This document shows, one piece after another, positions 24,819 to 33,257 of a DNA stretch of 64,000 nucleotides (its first letter is position 1; each line of letters opens with the position of its first letter). A program made the translations under genes and the position numbers. The notes under the pieces were generated by a model. That model ran no database searches. It was not told the origin of the DNA and saw only the letters and a list, made by a program, of their open reading frames with translations. The DNA is taken from the NCBI RefSeq assembly GCF_000424445.1, contig NZ_AUJX01000003.1, positions 165,345 to 229,344 on the forward strand, read 5' to 3'. The DNA is from Oribacterium sp. NK2B42. GTDB taxonomy: Bacteria > Bacillota > Clostridia > Lachnospirales > Lachnospiraceae.

Positions 24819-26330
24819 ATGCTTCTTGTTTCCTATCAGTTTCTGCTGTTTCTGGCAGTTCTGGTCATACTTTATTATCTTATTCCGAAAAGATTCCAGT
24901 GGGTTTTAATGTTTACGGCGGGACTTCTTTTCTATGCCTGCGGAGGTCCCTGCGGACTTGTTTTTGTCTTATTTACAGTCCTGTCCACCTGGGGACTGGC
25001 ACTTTCTATGAACAGGATTCCAAAGGGAGAAAAGAAACGAAAGTCTTTATTTATCCTTGGTCTTTTGCTTAATATAGGCATTCTCGCCGTACTGAAATAC
25101 ACAAACTTTTTCCTTCAAAACATCAATACACTTCTGGAACCACAGGGCTATAGTTTCCCATACGTAGACTGGCTTTTGCCACTTGGGATTTCCTACTATA
25201 CTTTTCAGTCTGTAGGGTATTTTATCGATGTATATTTGGGGAAGACAGAACCCGAAAAGAAACTCGGACACTATGCGCTGTTTGTGACATTCTTCCCTCA
25301 AATGGTTCAGGGTCCCATCAGCCGATATGACGAACTTAAAGATCAGCTTTTCAAAGGCTATGACTATGACGGCGGAAGAATACGAAGCGGACTTCTCAGA
25401 ATGCTGTGGGGCTATTTCAAAAAGCTTGTGGTGGCTGACCGTATCGCTCCACTTGCCATCACCATAGCACAGGCATCTGAAGGCTTCGGAGGAATCTGGG
25501 TTTGGATAGGCATGTTTTCCTACACCATCTGGATGTACTCGGATTTTACCGGAGGAATCGACATAGTGCTTGGTGCGGCAGAGCTTTTCGGAATCGCACT
25601 TCCGGAAAACTTTGATCATCCGTTTTTCTCAAAAAACCTCGCTGAGTTCTGGCGAAGATGGCACATGTCACTCATGCGCTGGTTACGTGAATATATTTTC
25701 TTCCCCATTTCCATGAGTAAAACTGTGGGGATGCTTTCTCAAAAAGCAAGGAAGCATTTCGGGAAAAATATGGGCCGAAGAGTGCCTCTCTATATAGCAA
25801 GTATTGTCACCTGGTTTGTAACCGGCATCTGGCACGGAGCTTCCTGGAATTTTGTATGCTGGGGCATGGCAAACTGTATTGCCCTTCTTATTTCTCAGGA
25901 GCTTTCTTCCTGGTCGAAAAAATTCCGTAAAACCCATACCTGGACAGAGTCCAATGCTTACAGCTGTTTTGAAGTGGTGAGAACTTTTCTTATTTTCTGT
26001 ATGCTGGAAATGTTTGAATACTATCCGTTTTCATCGGTATTCCGGCTATTTGTCAGCATGTTCACAGAATTTGATCCGAGGCAGCTGATGGGCGGAACCC
26101 TGTTTAACCTGGGAATCACAGTACAGGATTTCACCATCCTTGTCCTGTCAGTAGCTCTGATGATCCGGACCGGTTTTGTCAGCTTGAAAACTCCCATGAG
26201 AGAATGGCTTTCGAAGCGTCCGGCATGTATACGTTTCATTCTCGTCTATGGACTGTTCCTTTGTGTCCTGATATTCGGAATCTACGGACAGGGCTATGAT
26301 GCCAGCCAGTTTATATACAATCAGTTTTAA
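24819..26330 (+). CDS. MBOAT O-acyltransferase (DltB-like)
   Basis: A polytopic membrane acyltransferase of 503 residues with about 11 helices. The family signature is clear: PQMVQGPISRYDEL, FAEFWRRWHMSL-type sequence (NLAEFWRRWHMSLMRWLREY) and the catalytic His in TGIWHGASW. DltB moves D-alanine from the carrier across the membrane towards teichoic acids; alginate- and peptidoglycan-acetylating MBOATs look similar. The adjacent carrier protein gene favours the DltB role, but the amino acid and acceptor are inferred. The start follows GGGGAGAG. Confidence 0.88.
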   Translation: MLLVSYQFLLFLAVLVILYYLIPKRFQWVLMFTAGLLFYACGGPCGLVFVLFTVLSTWGLALSMNRIPKGEKKRKSLFILGLLLNIGILAVLKYTNFFLQNINTLLEPQGYSFPYVDWLLPLGISYYTFQSVGYFIDVYLGKTEPEKKLGHYALFVTFFPQMVQGPISRYDELKDQLFKGYDYDGGRIRSGLLRMLWGYFKKLVVADRIAPLAITIAQASEGFGGIWVWIGMFSYTIWMYSDFTGGIDIVLGAAELFGIALPENFDHPFFSKNLAEFWRRWHMSLMRWLREYIFFPISMSKTVGMLSQKARKHFGKNMGRRVPLYIASIVTWFVTGIWHGASWNFVCWGMANCIALLISQELSSWSKKFRKTHTWTESNAYSCFEVVRTFLIFCMLEMFEYYPFSSVFRLFVSMFTEFDPRQLMGGTLFNLGITVQDFTILVLSVALMIRTGFVSLKTPMREWLSKRPACIRFILVYGLFLCVLIFGIYGQGYDASQFIYNQF

Positions 26331-26342
26331 TTCAAACCGAAA

Positions 26343-26366
26343 CCGGCTGAACTTTTTTTCAGCCCC
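26343..26366 (+). terminator. Hairpin after the MBOAT gene
   Basis: GGCTGAA and TTCAGCC flank a T-rich loop. It has no downstream T-run, so termination here is uncertain and read-through into 26479 is possible. Confidence 0.35.
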
Positions 26367-26478
26367 GTTGATTCTAACAACATCAGACTCCAAAAGGCTA
26401 CCAAGCAGTATGTTGAATTTAAATCTTAATATCATAATTAAAGAGCAATACATGCTTTTATAAAGGGGGAACTATAAT

Positions 26479-27546
26479 TTGGACTCCAGAAAACATATCC
26501 GAATCTTTACAGCAGCTCTTATCATTGTTGGGAGCCTTACAGCATTAACACGACTTCTGGTACCCAAATATATGGGGCAGGTTACGGAAGGTGCCTTCAT
26601 AGGAGAGTACTATGCAGACAAATCTTCCCACGACCTCCTGATACTTGGTGACTGTGAAGCCTACGAAAACATTTCCCCCGTTGCACTTTGGAAGGAATAC
26701 GGTATCACCTCCTGGATTCGCGGAAGCGCACAGCAGCTTATACCTCAGTCATATTACCTTTTGGAAGATACACTCAGGTACGAGACTCCAAAGGCAGTTC
26801 TCCTCAGCATTTCTGCCATGCAGCAGATCGAGCAGGTGAGTGAAACCTACAACAGGATGACCCTGGACGGTATGCGATGGTCCGGTGCAAAGCTTATGGC
26901 GATACAAAATACCATGATGCCGGAGGAACACCTTATAGAATATGTTTTCCCGCTTCTCAGATTCCATTCCAGGTGGAGTGACCTTTCACAGGATGACCTC
27001 AGGTACTTCTTTCACGGTAATCCCACCACCCACAACGGCTACTATCTGAGAGCCGATGTGAGACCTGCAGGAGAATTTCCTGAGGAGCGCCGTGTCCGTA
27101 ATCCGGAATTTGAAGCAAAGGGCTATGAATACCTCGATAAGATCCGTGAGCTCTGTGATAAAAAAGGCATAAAGCTAATGCTTTTCAAGGCACCTTCTCT
27201 TTATCCCGTATGGCATGAGGAATGGAACATACAGATAGCGGACTATGCCGGAACCTACGGTATCCCCTACATCAATGCTTTGGAAGATATCGAAAAGATT
27301 GGCATTGATTTCGATACCGACACCTATGACGGCGGTCTTCATATGAATGTTTACGGCGCAGAAAAGGTTTCCTCTTATCTCGGTCCAAGGCTTCTTGAAG
27401 CCGGTCTAAAGGACCACAGAAAGGATCCCGAACTCGCCGTACTCTGGAGCGATAAGGAGAAGCGTTACGAAGCAGATAAAGCTGCTCAGACAAAAGAATT
27501 CGCCGAAAAGGGATACCTTGCAAAGTTCGCCGGAGAGGATACTTAA
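26479..27546 (+). CDS. Exported SGNH/DltD-like protein with Cys at the nucleophile position
   Basis: One N-terminal membrane anchor precedes an SGNH-fold domain. The block-I motif, usually GDS, reads LILGDCEAYENISP, so the Ser nucleophile is Cys; the C-terminal DGGLHMN supplies the Asp and His. Proteins of this type accompany MBOATs and are thought to pass acyl groups to the outside acceptor, as DltD does. Whether Cys serves as a thioester acceptor is inference. TTG 26479 is the start, behind AAAGGGGGA at eight bases. It lies 148 bp after the MBOAT gene, separated by a weak hairpin. Confidence 0.8.
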   Translation: MDSRKHIRIFTAALIIVGSLTALTRLLVPKYMGQVTEGAFIGEYYADKSSHDLLILGDCEAYENISPVALWKEYGITSWIRGSAQQLIPQSYYLLEDTLRYETPKAVLLSISAMQQIEQVSETYNRMTLDGMRWSGAKLMAIQNTMMPEEHLIEYVFPLLRFHSRWSDLSQDDLRYFFHGNPTTHNGYYLRADVRPAGEFPEERRVRNPEFEAKGYEYLDKIRELCDKKGIKLMLFKAPSLYPVWHEEWNIQIADYAGTYGIPYINALEDIEKIGIDFDTDTYDGGLHMNVYGAEKVSSYLGPRLLEAGLKDHRKDPELAVLWSDKEKRYEADKAAQTKEFAEKGYLAKFAGEDT

Positions 27547-27822
27547 TAATAGTGGTGTTAGTCGTTAAATAGGTTGGGGTTGGTATATGACACGCAGAAT
27601 CATGATAGAAGGTAATCTACGTGTCTAAACTGCTCTGTTTTTGAAAATGACGAAACGCAGAAGAACGACATTAGGCCATGTGCATGCAAAAAACCACTTT
27701 AACAACCAATTTTCAAGCTAATATCATAATAGTTTCTGCCGATATAACTACGGTAGAATAAGCCCAAGCGCTTTATTAAGATATCACCTGGCTTCAAAAA
27801 CAGGAAAATCAAAGTAATAAAC

Positions 27823-27890
27823 GTAACAGTTCAGTCAGTGGACCAGGGGGACGGGGTTGGTGGTTCACCGATTAAACTGTCACTAATAAA
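27823..27890. repeat. Internally deleted copy of the 31961 palindrome, in a 359-bp intergenic region
   Basis: Bases 27823-27867 match the left arm of the palindrome at 31961 with one mismatch and one inserted G (GTCAGTGGACCAGGGGGACG, GGGTTGGTGGTTCA). The terminal part CACCGATTAAACTGTCACTA resembles its right end, but the middle of the right arm is missing. The rest of 27547-27906 holds only a GACACG/CGTGTC hairpin near 27590-27630. Confidence 0.65.
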
Positions 27891-27906
27891 CTGAAAGGAA
27901 AGGACT

Positions 27907-28419
27907 ATGAAGAAAGCAAAGATATTAACAGCTTCACTTTTAACTGCATTAACTATGACCATGGCACCGGTGACAGCATTGGCCTTCAATTTACCTTTTG
28001 CAAATCAGACTCAGAAGGAGGAATCCTATACCTTTAAGAGTGGTCTCACAGAGATAAAAATGGGAGACGAGGCAGCAACTGTTATTGCAGCTCTCGGGCA
28101 TACCACGAAGGCGGTTTTCGAGACGGACAGCTGTGCATATCAGGGAAAGGACAAGGTTTATACCTACAAGGATTTTGAAGTTTCCACTTTTCCAAAAGAC
28201 GGAAAGGAATGCATTTCAGCCCTTGTCATCACCGGGGCAAATGTAGCAACCCCGGAGGGTATAAGTGTCGGCTCAAAAGCCTCTGACGTAACCAGAATCT
28301 ACGGCACAAGCGACGGAAAGTACGGAATTTACCGATATGATAAAGGTCATTCCGAACTCACCTTCTACACAGATGCGGCAGGTTCCGTAGAAGAAATCGA
28401 ATACATTTACAAACAGTGA
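27907..28419 (+). CDS. Small exported protein with two BamE/SmpA-like repeats
   Basis: A signal peptide (cleavage about APVTALA) precedes 140 residues that contain two similar units, IKMGDEAATVIAALG and ISVGSKASDVTRIYG, each followed by strands. This GxxxxxVxxxxG layout is the SmpA/OmlA or BLIP-like fold found in many small Firmicutes exported proteins; no reaction is known. It ends 14 bp before the adenylating ligase gene and shares its transcript, tying it to the dlt-like locus. GAAAGG precedes ATG. Confidence 0.75.
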   Translation: MKKAKILTASLLTALTMTMAPVTALAFNLPFANQTQKEESYTFKSGLTEIKMGDEAATVIAALGHTTKAVFETDSCAYQGKDKVYTYKDFEVSTFPKDGKECISALVITGANVATPEGISVGSKASDVTRIYGTSDGKYGIYRYDKGHSELTFYTDAAGSVEEIEYIYKQ

Positions 28420-28432
28420 TCCGGAGGAAAAA

Positions 28433-29968
28433 ATGATCAAAAATGTACTGGAGTATCTGGAAGCCTCTGAAAAGACATTTCCGGGTAAAACTGCTTACAT
28501 GGATAAAAACGGCAACATAACCTTTGGAGATTTAGGTGACAGGGCGAGGAGGCTTGGTAGCTTTCTCGCCCGTAAATCTGTAAAAGGAAAACCTGTTGCC
28601 GTATTCATGGAAAAATCAGTGGATATGATTCTTGGATTTTTGGGAACAGTCTATGCCGGAGGCTTTTACTGTCCCATAGATGTGACCATGCCTGAGGAAA
28701 GGATACGTACCATTTTTTCGGTGCTTAACCCCGCGGTTGTTCTGACCCGGGAGTCAAAGCGTGAAAAAGTAAAAGAACTTATGGCCGGACTTGATGGCGA
28801 CACTGAAATTGCTGTCTATGAGGAGGCTGTACAGTATCAGGTTAATGCTTCCGTCCTGAACTCAATCAGAAAGAGAAGTGTGGACTCTGACCCTCTTTAC
28901 GTACTTTTCACCAGCGGATCCACCGGAGTTCCAAAGGGAGTTGTAGTCCCTCACAGAGTCATGATAAACAACATGGAATGGCTGGAAAGGGAATATCACT
29001 TTACATCTGAAGAGGTGCTTGGCAACCAGGTACCTTTCTATTTTGATGTATCAGACCATGACATCTACAGTGTATTGAAATTCGGCTGCAGCATGGTGAT
29101 CGTGCCGTCGGAATACTTTGCTTTCCCGGTGAAGCTTGTTCAGTTCCTGAATGAATATAAGGTGACAGCCATTTTCTGGGTTCCTTTTGCACTCTGTATG
29201 GCAGCAAATCTCGATGCATTTAAGGCAGAGATACCGAAGTATCTGAAATACATCTTTTTTGCCGGTGAAGTCATGCCGGTTAAGCAGCTTAATTACTGGC
29301 GGAAACATTTGCCTGAGGCTTTGTATGCCAACATGTACGGACCTACAGAAACTTATGTCTGCACCTACTATAATCTGGACCGCGAGTTTAAGGATGATGA
29401 ATCCCTTCCCATAGGTTTTCCGGTAAGTTATGCAGATATACTGGTTCTCGATGAAGAGGGAAGACTGGTGGAACCTAGAGAGGACGGAACCGAAAGTCCT
29501 CAGGGAGAGCTCTGCGCCAGGGGATGTACATTGGCACTTGGCTATATGAACAGCCCGGAGAAAACTGCGGAAAGGTTTGTTCAGAACCCACTTCAGAAAG
29601 GCTGGCAGGAGATCATCTACAGAACAGGCGACATAGTCCGCTATAACTCCCGTGGAGAACTGGAATACCTTAGCCGGAAGGATTTTCAGATCAAGCATCT
29701 CGGATACAGGATTGAGCTTGGTGAAATAGAAACTGCAGCCGGTGCAGTGCAGGGCGTCGAAACCTGTGCCTGCGTCTATGACATGGGACGAAAGATGATA
29801 GTTCTGGTGTACTCTGGAGAAGAGATTTCGAAACGTGATATGCTACGCGCCCTGGAAACGAAAATCCCTAAATATATGCTGCCGAACAGAGTGCTTCACT
29901 TAGAGGAACTCCCTCACAATGCAAACGGAAAGATAGACAGAAAGAAGCTTGAGGGGATGGTGATTTAA
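28433..29968 (+). CDS. Amino-acid adenylating ligase (DltA-like)
   Basis: ANL-superfamily enzyme that activates an amino acid with ATP and loads it on a carrier protein. Core motifs: LFTSGSTGVPKGVVVPH (A3), YGPTETYV (A5), YRTGDIVRY (A7), LGYRIELGEIE (A8) and the final catalytic Lys in NANGKIDRKKL (A10). At 511 residues it matches stand-alone DltA rather than an NRPS module. The likely partner is the carrier at 24585, about 3.6 kb upstream, an order unlike the usual dltABCD. D-alanine specificity cannot be read by eye. Confidence 0.88.
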   Translation: MIKNVLEYLEASEKTFPGKTAYMDKNGNITFGDLGDRARRLGSFLARKSVKGKPVAVFMEKSVDMILGFLGTVYAGGFYCPIDVTMPEERIRTIFSVLNPAVVLTRESKREKVKELMAGLDGDTEIAVYEEAVQYQVNASVLNSIRKRSVDSDPLYVLFTSGSTGVPKGVVVPHRVMINNMEWLEREYHFTSEEVLGNQVPFYFDVSDHDIYSVLKFGCSMVIVPSEYFAFPVKLVQFLNEYKVTAIFWVPFALCMAANLDAFKAEIPKYLKYIFFAGEVMPVKQLNYWRKHLPEALYANMYGPTETYVCTYYNLDREFKDDESLPIGFPVSYADILVLDEEGRLVEPREDGTESPQGELCARGCTLALGYMNSPEKTAERFVQNPLQKGWQEIIYRTGDIVRYNSRGELEYLSRKDFQIKHLGYRIELGEIETAAGAVQGVETCACVYDMGRKMIVLVYSGEEISKRDMLRALETKIPKYMLPNRVLHLEELPHNANGKIDRKKLEGMVI

Positions 29969-30074
29969 GACTACTTCCGTACTGAAATCAGCGCAATAAT
30001 ATTTGAATAAAACCTATACAAACGACTGTATCTAAACTATGATTCCAATATAATTGTTTGAATAGAGGATAGTT

Positions 30075-30677
30075 ATGAAAATATATGTAGACTTTGATGA
30101 TTGTCTCTGTGAGACTGCCAGAGCATTTACCGTAATAGCGGAAAGACTTTTCGGAAAGAAGGTTCCCTATGAGGAAGTACGATTCTTTAACCTTAAGGCT
30201 TCCTTTGATCTTACGGATGAGGAATACGAAAAAATGATGATCGAGGGGCATCTTCCGGAAATTCTTTTATCCTACGAAGAGACACCGGGAGCTTCAAAAG
30301 TCCTTAATGAGTGGATAGATCAGGGTCATGAGGTTTCTATCATTACAGGTCGTCCGGCAAGTTCCTATAAGGATTCACGAAAATGGCTGGATGATCACGG
30401 TCTTGACCGTGCAAAACTCTTTACCCTCAACAAATACGGAAGAGACTCTTTTATCAGGAACAGTGATTTTAATCTGGAACTGGAAGATTACTACAAAATG
30501 AAATTCGATATGGCAATAGAAGATTCTCCGATGGCCTTCAGATTTTTTGATCACATGCCGGACCTTAAGATCATGGTTTTCGACCGCCCATGGAACCGGG
30601 AATGTGACTTTCCAAACAAAAACTATACCCGCTGTCCGGACTGGGAGTATATCCGAAAACAGGTTAATGCTATATAG
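30075..30677 (+). CDS. HAD-family nucleotidase-like protein (NT5C/YqfW type)
   Basis: A 200-residue cytoplasmic HAD protein. Motif I is VDFDDCLCET, motif II the Thr in SIITGRPAS, and motif IV the IEDSPM acidic pair. The fold resembles 5'(3')-deoxyribonucleotidases and the uncharacterised YqfW group, which act on small phosphates. It lies 106 bp after the ligase gene with its own GAGGA site. No neighbour indicates a substrate. Confidence 0.75.
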   Translation: MKIYVDFDDCLCETARAFTVIAERLFGKKVPYEEVRFFNLKASFDLTDEEYEKMMIEGHLPEILLSYEETPGASKVLNEWIDQGHEVSIITGRPASSYKDSRKWLDDHGLDRAKLFTLNKYGRDSFIRNSDFNLELEDYYKMKFDMAIEDSPMAFRFFDHMPDLKIMVFDRPWNRECDFPNKNYTRCPDWEYIRKQVNAI

Positions 30678-30721
30678 TACAAAGAATAATTTGTAATCAG
30701 TACATATTACTCTGCTAAAAA

Positions 30722-30839
30722 GCTGTGATAAAGTCCAATCAATAGAGTTTAAATGTGTCAGAAATATATTAAACGCTGTGATAGAGCTCAATCAATAGAG
30801 TTCAAATGTGTCAGAAATATATTAAACGCTGTGATAGTA
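30722..30839 (+). repeat. 53-bp tandem repeat upstream of an SGNH hydrolase gene
   Basis: Two full units start at 30722 and 30775 and a partial third at 30828. Each begins GCTGTGATA and contains CAATCAATAGAGTT and AAATGTGTCAGAAATATATT. The units differ at only a few bases. The array ends 20 bp before the start codon at 30860, so copy number would change the leader length. Confidence 0.85.
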
Positions 30840-30859
30840 AACATTTGTGGGAGAGAGTT

Positions 30860-31804
30860 ATGAAAAAAATAAACATCATTACAGCATTGTTAGTTACCGC
30901 ATTATCCTTTACACCGATATTTTCTTCATATGCAGATACTTATACGGGATATGAATTGACTCGGGGAACATATCCGACAGTTCCGGCTGCTAACGATATA
31001 TTACAGAATACAGTTTCCGAAAACTCGGGATCAACTGTTATACCGCAAACAGGTAATGGTCCGACAGGAACAGAAGAAGATACAAAATCTGAAGAAGAAC
31101 TGCTTTTGGAGCAGCAGAACAGAGCGTGGCTTGCGGAACAGGAAAGGCTTCAGGAAGAAGCTCTTCACGCTCAAAAAATAGGAGAATTTTATAAGGATTC
31201 TGTTGTTATAGGAGATTCTGTAGCAGAGGACTTTTCCCGTTATGCTTTAAGAAATACTGCATTACCCATATTTCAGAATCTCAAGTTCCTCACGAGAGTA
31301 AGTTACTCGGTTCATAACGCCTTTATGGCGATTTCCGGCAAATCCAAACATCCCATATATCAGGGACAGCAGATGTACGCCTGGGATTCCCTGAAGCTTA
31401 TGGGAGCAAAACACATTTATACTTTCTTTGGACTGAATGACCTTTGGGGAGGTGTAGACAACACTGTGGCAAAATATCTTCAGTATATTGCAAAGATACA
31501 GCAGGAGATACCCGGTATAAAGATCACTATTGTAAGTACAACACCTATATATGTTTATGCTAAAGAGGAATTTAACAATGACACTATCCGTGCATTTAAT
31601 GCAAAGATGGAAGCATTGGCAGCAGAAAACGGCTGGGGATATCTGGATGTAGCATCAAGGCTCTATGACAGTGACGGTTGTCTCGCAAAACAGTATTGCA
31701 GCGACAGGGGCATTCACCAGACAAACGCTGCTTACAAGCTTTGGCAGGCTGCCTTCGAAGAATATGCGGAGGCTCACCTTGATGATGTGCAGGCGACTCC
31801 CTGA
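30860..31804 (+). CDS. Secreted SGNH/GDSL hydrolase
   Basis: A signal peptide ends near SSYADT, followed by a Gly/Thr/Glu-rich linker and a short coiled Glu/Gln-rich segment (about 95-120). The SGNH domain shows block I VVIGDSVAE (Ser nucleophile), the Asn of FFGLNDLWGG, and the Asp/His of CSDRGIHQTNAAY. Such enzymes deacylate wall polymers or polysaccharides; the substrate is unknown. ATG 30860 follows GGGAGAGAG; an earlier in-frame ATG at 30806 lies within the tandem repeat. The stop overlaps a terminator. Confidence 0.85.
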   Translation: MKKINIITALLVTALSFTPIFSSYADTYTGYELTRGTYPTVPAANDILQNTVSENSGSTVIPQTGNGPTGTEEDTKSEEELLLEQQNRAWLAEQERLQEEALHAQKIGEFYKDSVVIGDSVAEDFSRYALRNTALPIFQNLKFLTRVSYSVHNAFMAISGKSKHPIYQGQQMYAWDSLKLMGAKHIYTFFGLNDLWGGVDNTVAKYLQYIAKIQQEIPGIKITIVSTTPIYVYAKEEFNNDTIRAFNAKMEALAAENGWGYLDVASRLYDSDGCLAKQYCSDRGIHQTNAAYKLWQAAFEEYAEAHLDDVQATP

Positions 31805-31819
31805 GGGAGCCGCCTTTTT
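31791..31819 (+). terminator. Terminator overlapping the SGNH stop codon
   Basis: AGGCGACTCCC pairs with GGGAGCCGCCT across TGA, followed by TTTTTG. Confidence 0.85.
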
Positions 31820-31960
31820 GTGTGAAGCAGCTATATAAAATGAAATCTTCATAAAGAACATGGCAAACATTTTATATGCATTAATCCGGCAAGATTATGT
31901 TTATTATTTTTGAGTCGATAGAACAGTCGATAAGTTATTTTTGTAAATCACTTGATAATA

Positions 31961-32059
31961 GTAACAGTGCAGTCAGTGGACCAGGGGACGGGGTTGGTGG
32001 TTCATTTTAGGAAAATGAACCACCAACCCCGTCCCCTGGTCCACCGACTGCACTGTTAC
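31961..32059. repeat. 99-bp near-perfect palindrome, REP-like
   Basis: Two 48-bp arms differ at one base and are separated by only AGG. The left arm reads GTAACAGTGCAGTCAGTGGA, then CCAGGGGACGGGGTTGGTGG and TTCATTTT. The AACCACCAACCCCGTCCCC core is familiar from REP-type palindromes in many Clostridia. It stands 30 bp before the DUF3089 gene. Confidence 0.85.
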
Positions 32060-32089
32060 TGATAATAATCATTTTATGGAGGTGAAACA

Positions 32090-33019
32090 ATGAATCCCAT
32101 TGACTATTCTCAGAAGTCCTGCTGGTACCAGATTCCCGAAATCACTAAAGATATCGATACTTTCTTTGTATATCCGACAGAGTACCTTGCGACCAATGAA
32201 ACAGATCCGGACTATGCAACACTGGATAATGCCGAAATGCTGGACGGTGTTAAAAATGTTGATCACAGGTTTTTGGCCAGCGTATATGAAGATTCTACCA
32301 ATGTATTTATACCATACTATCGGCAGGCCAGCCTGCGAGTTCAGATAGATTCATGGAAAAAGACCAGAGACATTCGTAATGCCTTAAAGAATGACTCGCC
32401 CTATATAGATATAAAGGCCGCACTCGACTATTACTTCGAAAATTATAACAACGGACGTCCGTTTATTTTAGCCTCTCACAGTCAGGGTTCAGGCATTTGC
32501 ACTTTACTGCTTGAGAACTACTTTAAAGAGCATGCAGACTACTATAAACGCATGGTGGCAGCATACCTTATTGGTTTTTCTGTTACAAAGACAGAACTAA
32601 AGGCAAATCCACACCTGAAATTTGCGACAGGTGAAACAGACACCGGCGTTATTATCAGTTGGAACACCGAAGGTCCGGAGAACGTGGAGAATAATCTGCC
32701 GAATGCCGTAGTCATGCCGGAGGCTGTCAGCATTAATCCTTTAAACTGGAAACTTGACGATACCTATGCACCTGTAAGTGAAAACCTGGGCACCCTTATA
32801 TTGAACGAAGAAACCGGAGAAACCGAAATCAGCGACATCGGTGCTGATGCTCAGGTTATCCCTAAACGTGGAGTGATTTTGACCAACGCAAAATATGAGC
32901 CAATGATGGGATTACCTGATGTATTCGGTACTGCAAGCTTCCACAACGGTGACTACTCATTTTTTTACAACAATATCAAGGATAACGTAGCAAAACGTAT
33001 TGCAGCATACAAGAAATAA
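32090..33019 (+). CDS. DUF3089-family alpha/beta hydrolase
   Basis: A 309-residue protein beginning without a signal peptide (MNPIDYSQKSCWYQIPE). It shows the DUF3089 start DTFFVYPTEYL, the nucleophile elbow LASHSQGSG, and late Asp and His residues consistent with a hydrolase triad. The family is lipase-like and uncharacterised. TGGAGGTGA precedes ATG. The gene sits right behind the 99-bp palindrome, so its transcript may start within or just after it. Confidence 0.8.
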   Translation: MNPIDYSQKSCWYQIPEITKDIDTFFVYPTEYLATNETDPDYATLDNAEMLDGVKNVDHRFLASVYEDSTNVFIPYYRQASLRVQIDSWKKTRDIRNALKNDSPYIDIKAALDYYFENYNNGRPFILASHSQGSGICTLLLENYFKEHADYYKRMVAAYLIGFSVTKTELKANPHLKFATGETDTGVIISWNTEGPENVENNLPNAVVMPEAVSINPLNWKLDDTYAPVSENLGTLILNEETGETEISDIGADAQVIPKRGVILTNAKYEPMMGLPDVFGTASFHNGDYSFFYNNIKDNVAKRIAAYKK

Positions 33020-33038
33020 TCAAATTCCATATGATTCG

Positions 33039-33069
33039 AAGCTCCCCGTAGTGTTTCCGGGGGGCTTTC
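33039..33069 (+). terminator. Terminator of the DUF3089 gene
   Basis: AAGCTCCCC pairs with GGGGGGCTT, followed by TCTG. Confidence 0.7.
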
Positions 33070-33257
33070 TGTGGTATGAACTATTCATCATCGAAATATC
33101 AAAAATTTCATGACACCTTATAAGAAGATGAGCCTTAGTCGAAATAAGATACAAGGTTTTGTGTCTCTATGTCTGCATAGTATTTCTACAGCAGGCTTTA
33201 ACGATCGTCCCTTTAGTTATATGTAATCTCAGAACGCTGACCTAATGAGGAAACAAC

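Noticed and set aside
29051..29698. 215-codon minus-strand open frame in the ligase gene
   Set aside because: Overlaps conserved adenylation motifs on the plus strand and has no recognisable domain or start site.
30722..30839. CRISPR-like repeat
   Set aside because: The units are directly adjacent without spacers and there are only two full copies; no cas genes are present.
31961..32059. Reading the 99-bp palindrome as an ordinary terminator
   Set aside because: The SGNH gene already ends in a good terminator at 31791, and this palindrome lacks a T-run and has a truncated relative elsewhere, which points to a mobile repeat.
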